A stretch of DNA of 64,000 nt. Origin: CAZIQY01 sp964541605 (lineage in GTDB: Bacteria > Desulfobacterota > Syntrophia > Syntrophales > UBA2185). Positions 59,851-64,000 of this stretch are shown piece by piece (the stretch's first letter is position 1; each line of letters opens with the position of its first letter). The stretch covers positions 3,054 through 67,053 of the forward strand of contig CAZIQY010000005.1 of NCBI GenBank assembly GCA_964541605.1, in the 5' to 3' direction. Both the position numbers and the translations under genes were made by a program. The notes under the pieces were generated by a model. That model was not told the DNA's origin. It saw only the letters and a list, made by a program, of their open reading frames with translations, and made no database searches.

Positions 59851-62838
59851 ATGAAGGGAAAGTCATCAATAATTATCCTTTACTTCATCCTGCTTGTTTC
59901 ATGTTTACCTGGCGCAGTGCCAGCCGCTGAACCGCCCAAGGAGCCCATTCTGCGCATTGAAACGGGGATGCACACGGCGATGATCGGGCGGATCAGCGTG
60001 GATCGGGAGAACCGCCTCCTCGCCACTGCCTCGGACGACAAGACTGTCCGGCTCTGGGACGCCGGGACGGGGGCGCTGATTAGGATCATCCGGCCACCCA
60101 TCGGGGAGGGGAACGAGGGAACGCTCTACGCCGTGGCCCTCTCGCCGGACGGGCAGACCGTCGCCGCCGGGGGGTGGACTCAATATGAAGGCGGAACATC
60201 TCAAGCGATTGACTATGCCATCTACCTCTTCGACGCAGGGACAGGCCGTCTCCTCCGGCGGCTGATGGGCCTTCCCAATGTGATCGACCACCTCGTCTTC
60301 TCCCGAGACGGCCTGTATCTCGCTGCCTGCCTGGGGGGCAAGAACGGTATCCGGATCTATCTTACCAGCGACTTCACCCTCGCCGGGGAGGACAAAGACT
60401 ATGGCGGCCAAAGCTACGGTGCGGACTTTGACGCCACTGGGGGACTCGTGACGACATCTCTGGATGGGTATCTACGACGCTACGATGCTCGTTTCCGGCT
60501 CATCGCCAAAGAGAAGGCTCCAGGGGGAACTTTGCCCTTTGCCGTCCGCTTTTCCCCCGACGGGCGGGAGATCGCCGTGGGGTTTAAGGATACCACGGCG
60601 GTGAATGTCTTGTCCGGGAAGGACCTCGCCTTTCACTGCGCCCCAGATACGCAGGGGGTGGTGGACATCGGCGATTTGAGCAGCGTCGCCTGGTCCGCCG
60701 ATGGCCATCGCCTCTACGCTGGGGGACGCAATCCAGGACAGTTCGACAGTATATGGAAACACTTCATCCGTTCCTGGTTCGAGAGGGGCAGGGGGAGCTA
60801 CATTGACATCCCGGCAGCGGACAACACGATCATGGACCTCCAGTCCCGGCAGGGCGGCGGCGTCTTCTTTGGGGCCAGCGATCCCGCCTTCGGAGCATTT
60901 GACGGTAAGGGGAACTCCCTCTACACACGGAACCCCGTCATCGGCGATTACCGGAATAATCGGGAAGGTTTCCAGGTTTCCCCCGACGGTGCCGTGGTCC
61001 GTTTCGCCTATGAATATGGCGGCAATTCTCCATCTGTTTTTTCCCTTACGGAACGTCGTCTAACCATTGGCGCAACTGTTCCCGACGGCGTCGCACTTGC
61101 CACCCCCCGGACGGCGGCCTCCGGTCTGACGGTGACGGACTGGGAAAATAATTATCATCCCAAGCTCAACGGTGCCCCCCTGAAACTCAATCCATATGAA
61201 ATCTCCCGTTCCCTCGCAGTCGCCCCGGACGGCGAGACCTTCCTCCTTGGGACGGAATGGTTGCTCCGCCTCTTCAACTCCCGGGGTAAGGAACTCTGGC
61301 AGGCCCCCGGTTCCGGCAACGCCTGCGCGGTGAACATAGCCGCTGACAATCGCTTTGCCCTCGCTGCCTTTGACGATGGGACGATCCGCTGGTACAACAT
61401 GAAGGACGGTAAGGAGGTTTTAGCTTTCTTTCCCCACAAGGACCAGAAACGCTGGGTGGTCTGGATTCCAGAGGGCTTCTTTGACAACTCCGGGGGCGGG
61501 GCCAGACTTGTCGGTTATCACCTAAACCAGGGCAAAGACAAAGAGGCTACATTCATTCCGATGGAGAATCTTTATGATGTCTTTTACCGGCCCGATATCG
61601 TGGCCACCAAGTTCAAAGGTGAAGACATCTCTCCCCTGATCACCCTTACCGCTAAGGAGGCCCTGAAGAATCCACCCCCGCTCGCCGAATTCACTACAAA
61701 GATGACTGGGACGGACAAAACCCACATCAAAGTCTGTTACCGGATTTCCTCAAAGGGTGGCGGGATCGGGGAAGTGCGACTCTTTCATAACGCCAAGTTG
61801 ATCAAATCCGATGGTCATTATCGGGAATACGCCCGGTCAAAGGAGACGCCCATGCAACTGGCCGCCCTCAACAGCCGTGCGATTCAGGCGGATCAGAAGA
61901 GAAGCATTCAGGTGCGTTATAAGGAGCAAAGTATCATCGCCAGCGCCGCCAAAGGGGAAGCCTATGAAGATTGCGCTGATGTCGAGGTCATTGCCGGGGA
62001 GAATGAACTCAGCGTGGCCGCCTTCAACAAAGACAATACGGTGCAGGGATTTTTGGAGACCATGACCTTCAACGCCAACGTCGCCCCCGTTGAACCACGG
62101 GTCTATGTCCTCATTGCCGGGATTGACCGTTATCAGGACAAATCGGCGAAACTCAACTATGCCGTCAAAGACGCCAAAGACGTCCATAAACGGATCACCG
62201 CGCAATTGGCAACTTTATTTAAGAAAGACCAAATCCACACGGTGATTCTGACCAACGAGGAGGTAACGAGGAACAAGTTGCTCTCCACCCTTGACATACT
62301 GGCGAAAGACATCCGCCCCGGGGATTACTTCATCCTCTTTACGGCTGGCCACGGGGTACTGATCCAGAATCAGTATTATCTCCTGACCCATGACTACCGG
62401 GGCGACCTTGATGCTTACTGTATGATCGGTTCCAACGAAATCGTGGAGGCGACGAAGAAGATCAAATCCCTCAACCAGTTACTGATCTTTGACACCTGCC
62501 ATGCCGGTGGCATGGACAATATCGTCAGCGGACTCTACGACGCCCGGATGGCTGTGATCGCCAAGAAAATGGGACTGCATATCTACGCCTCGGCGAGTTC
62601 TCTGGAAGGGGCGATGGACGGATACAAGGGCAACGGCCTCTTTACGTATCATCTCCTGAAAGGACTGGATAACAACCGTGAGGCAGATACGAACCGGGAC
62701 GCCCGTGTGAGCATCGTCGAGCTTGGGGCCTATACCAAGGAACAAACCATCGGCGTCTCCCGGAAAGTGGGCAACTGGCAGACGCCGATGATCATCAATT
62801 TCGGGAAGGATAGCCCGTTATATCGACTACCTAATTAG
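59851..62838 (+). CDS. Exported WD40-repeat protein with C-terminal caspase domain
   Basis: A 995-residue protein. A signal peptide or lipobox region (IIILYFILLVSCLPG) leads to several WD40-type repeats (LLATASDDKTVRLWDAGTG is the clearest) forming one or two beta propellers through residue 550. A linker follows, then a caspase (peptidase C14) domain: PRVYVLIAGIDRYQ at about 750, catalytic His834 in FTAGHGV and Cys883 in FDTCHAGG, both intact. Bacterial metacaspase-like proteins cut proteins after activation; the propeller is likely to sense a partner. The signal indicates an envelope location. It is transcribed from 59761-59789 and is followed by a HEPN-like gene. Confidence 0.88.
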   Translation: MKGKSSIIILYFILLVSCLPGAVPAAEPPKEPILRIETGMHTAMIGRISVDRENRLLATASDDKTVRLWDAGTGALIRIIRPPIGEGNEGTLYAVALSPDGQTVAAGGWTQYEGGTSQAIDYAIYLFDAGTGRLLRRLMGLPNVIDHLVFSRDGLYLAACLGGKNGIRIYLTSDFTLAGEDKDYGGQSYGADFDATGGLVTTSLDGYLRRYDARFRLIAKEKAPGGTLPFAVRFSPDGREIAVGFKDTTAVNVLSGKDLAFHCAPDTQGVVDIGDLSSVAWSADGHRLYAGGRNPGQFDSIWKHFIRSWFERGRGSYIDIPAADNTIMDLQSRQGGGVFFGASDPAFGAFDGKGNSLYTRNPVIGDYRNNREGFQVSPDGAVVRFAYEYGGNSPSVFSLTERRLTIGATVPDGVALATPRTAASGLTVTDWENNYHPKLNGAPLKLNPYEISRSLAVAPDGETFLLGTEWLLRLFNSRGKELWQAPGSGNACAVNIAADNRFALAAFDDGTIRWYNMKDGKEVLAFFPHKDQKRWVVWIPEGFFDNSGGGARLVGYHLNQGKDKEATFIPMENLYDVFYRPDIVATKFKGEDISPLITLTAKEALKNPPPLAEFTTKMTGTDKTHIKVCYRISSKGGGIGEVRLFHNAKLIKSDGHYREYARSKETPMQLAALNSRAIQADQKRSIQVRYKEQSIIASAAKGEAYEDCADVEVIAGENELSVAAFNKDNTVQGFLETMTFNANVAPVEPRVYVLIAGIDRYQDKSAKLNYAVKDAKDVHKRITAQLATLFKKDQIHTVILTNEEVTRNKLLSTLDILAKDIRPGDYFILFTAGHGVLIQNQYYLLTHDYRGDLDAYCMIGSNEIVEATKKIKSLNQLLIFDTCHAGGMDNIVSGLYDARMAVIAKKMGLHIYASASSLEGAMDGYKGNGLFTYHLLKGLDNNREADTNRDARVSIVELGAYTKEQTIGVSRKVGNWQTPMIINFGKDSPLYRLPN

Positions 62839-62991
62839 GGGAGATTGTGGAGTAATCGGTTCGGGGCATTAAGTCTTCAGGACGTCCCTATGGGGCTACG
62901 AGCAAATCCCCCAGAAGAGCCTCCGGGGGCTGGACGGTTTTGCCGGTCCGGTTATCAGCAACGTTACGCGTAAAGAGTTTATATAAAGGTC

Positions 62992-63564
62992 ATGCATCGA
63001 ATTACAGGAGAAAGAAAAACAAGCGCATCGGCTGTCAATAGAAAGGCAGCTGAATATTTTCTAAAACTTGCCCGAGAAACAAAGGAAGGGCAGTTTTATA
63101 TAATTGCGGCTTCACTCATTCATTCCGCATTTACTCATGAAGCCTTTCTAAATTCACTGGGCCCGAAAGTCATATCCTTCTGGGACGAACTTGATCGTTT
63201 ACCAGTTGCACAAAAATTAACAATAATTTGCGGGCTAATCGGCTATAAACCTAACCACAGCACCAGACCATATCAAACATTAGTGTCTCTGTTTCGCTTT
63301 AGAAATAGACTTGCTCACGGACGGGATGAAATTGTACGTGTTGAGGGCAAAAAGATCAAAGTAACCTCCCACATCGACTATTTCAATGCGCTCGGTCCTG
63401 ATTGGGAGCAATATTGCACTGTTCAAAATGCTGAAATTGCACTGAATGATATTAAATCGATTGCAACTAACCTTAGCGAGCGTGCTGGTATTGAAAAATT
63501 TGTGGGGTATCCTTTCGGTTCTATTGGATCCGGAACCTACAGCATAAATGGTGCTGACGCATAA
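62992..63564 (+). CDS. HEPN-like protein
   Basis: A 190-residue helical protein with the HEPN RNase-type motif FRNRLAHGRDEIV (R-N-x3-H), preceded by AAEYFLKLARETKEGQFYIIAASLIHSAF and SFWDELDRLPVAQKLTIICGLIG. This fits HEPN-family RNases or the RiboL-PSP-HEPN group. It is AT-rich and stands alone, 153 bases after the WD40-caspase gene. Toxic or defence function is possible; no partner antitoxin is visible. Confidence 0.65.
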   Translation: MHRITGERKTSASAVNRKAAEYFLKLARETKEGQFYIIAASLIHSAFTHEAFLNSLGPKVISFWDELDRLPVAQKLTIICGLIGYKPNHSTRPYQTLVSLFRFRNRLAHGRDEIVRVEGKKIKVTSHIDYFNALGPDWEQYCTVQNAEIALNDIKSIATNLSERAGIEKFVGYPFGSIGSGTYSINGADA

Positions 63565-63706
63565 CTCCGGGCTGGACAAGGGTGCGGCATAAAACCCCAG
63601 CTCAACTTATATGAAATGGAATGAATTTTAAGTCTGTCGGAAGAATCTCAATTTGTCGCAGAAAAAATTTCATTCGTTAAATTGCCGAAATTGATGGAGG
63701 ATATAA

Positions 63707-63970
63707 ATGATAGAAATAATTCAAGGAAGAGTACCTGATGATGATTTGAATGCGATTCAGGTTCATACGTACCCATCTCCGAAAGCCCCAGGTATATGCA
63801 TCGCCACAATTACACATGATTATCAATCTGGGCAAAAGAAAGTCACATTCTGTACGATTGTGGACAAGAAGGCGATGTCTCATGAGGAAGCAATGGTTAT
63901 TGCTCGTGAGTATGCGGAAGAAAACGACATCCCCCGCATCTATGAGCTTATTCCATTTCTAATTCAATAG
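63707..63970 (+). CDS. Hypothetical protein, 87 residues
   Basis: A small soluble protein: IEIIQGRVPDDDLNAIQVHTYP, GICIATITHDYQSGQKKVTFC and SHEEAMVIAREYAEENDIPRIY. The last part is a regular amphipathic helix. No family recognised with confidence. AT-rich like its neighbour. GGAGGATATAA precedes the ATG, so expression is likely. Confidence 0.6.
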   Translation: MIEIIQGRVPDDDLNAIQVHTYPSPKAPGICIATITHDYQSGQKKVTFCTIVDKKAMSHEEAMVIAREYAEENDIPRIYELIPFLIQ

Positions 63971-64000
63971 TGCATTAATAATCCACGGCCAAGCGACAAT

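Overview
The window looks like part of a chromosome from a strictly anaerobic Desulfobacterota (Deltaproteobacteria), most like the Syntrophus/Smithella type. This is inferred from gene content: two 2-oxoacid:ferredoxin oxidoreductases, HdrA/HdrB/MvhD-type electron-bifurcation proteins including a selenocysteine HdrA, ferredoxin:thioredoxin-reductase and rubredoxin-type redox proteins, a minimal SufBC system, and NikR with an ECF nickel transporter. No rRNA, tRNA or complete mobile element was seen.

Layout. 1-8.6 kb: the 5' part of an HD-GYP response regulator, a lipoprotein, a two-repeat CRISPR-like element behind a strong minus-strand promoter, a rhomboid protease, a TraB-family protein, a DUF1805 / C_GCAxxG_C_C / SufC / SufB cluster and a DUF362 protein. 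8.6-20.6 kb: an accessory defence-type island with an AbrB/PIN toxin-antitoxin pair, a large Eco57I-class DNA methyltransferase protein, a SIR2-domain protein, DUF3800 plus a small possible nuclease, a HEPN/MNT pair, a Phd/RelE cassette flanked by a duplicated helicase 5' end, and a 1111-residue phospholipase-D/SNF2 helicase fusion. 20.6-29.5 kb: a polyferredoxin, FTR-rubredoxin and glutaredoxin, a metallophosphoesterase, a TPR protein, an LsrF-like aldolase plus a zinc alcohol dehydrogenase, a flavodoxin, and small zinc-ribbon and secreted proteins.

29.5-47 kb: the metabolic core. A minus-strand korDABC operon lies next to an IclR regulator, a deletion-fused remnant of a tricarboxylate transporter and a Ldh_2 dehydrogenase, and an aldehyde dehydrogenase. 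From a consensus promoter at 36422 a second korDABC runs directly into a GltD-HdrA fusion, an MvhD protein, an HdrC-HdrB fusion and a selenocysteine-containing HdrA-MvhD fusion with a SECIS hairpin just after the UGA. The eight genes overlap or nearly abut, apart from a repeat-bearing gap after korD. They probably encode an electron-bifurcating or confurcating complex linking 2-oxoacid oxidation, ferredoxin, NAD(P)H and a disulfide-type acceptor.

47-59 kb: a lipoprotein with a class I adenylate-cyclase-like protein, a radical SAM protein, an M20 amidohydrolase, a Cache-domain protein, a tandem NDK-domain protein, QueC, and a nickel regulon (nikR, nikMN, nikQ, nikO) with two matching NikR operators. 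59-64 kb: a more AT-rich accessory end with a secreted WD40-caspase protein, a HEPN-like protein and two small unknowns.

The two strongest candidates for an undescribed system are the Kor-Hdr-GltD operon (36.4-47 kb) and the nested defence island (9.5-20.6 kb).
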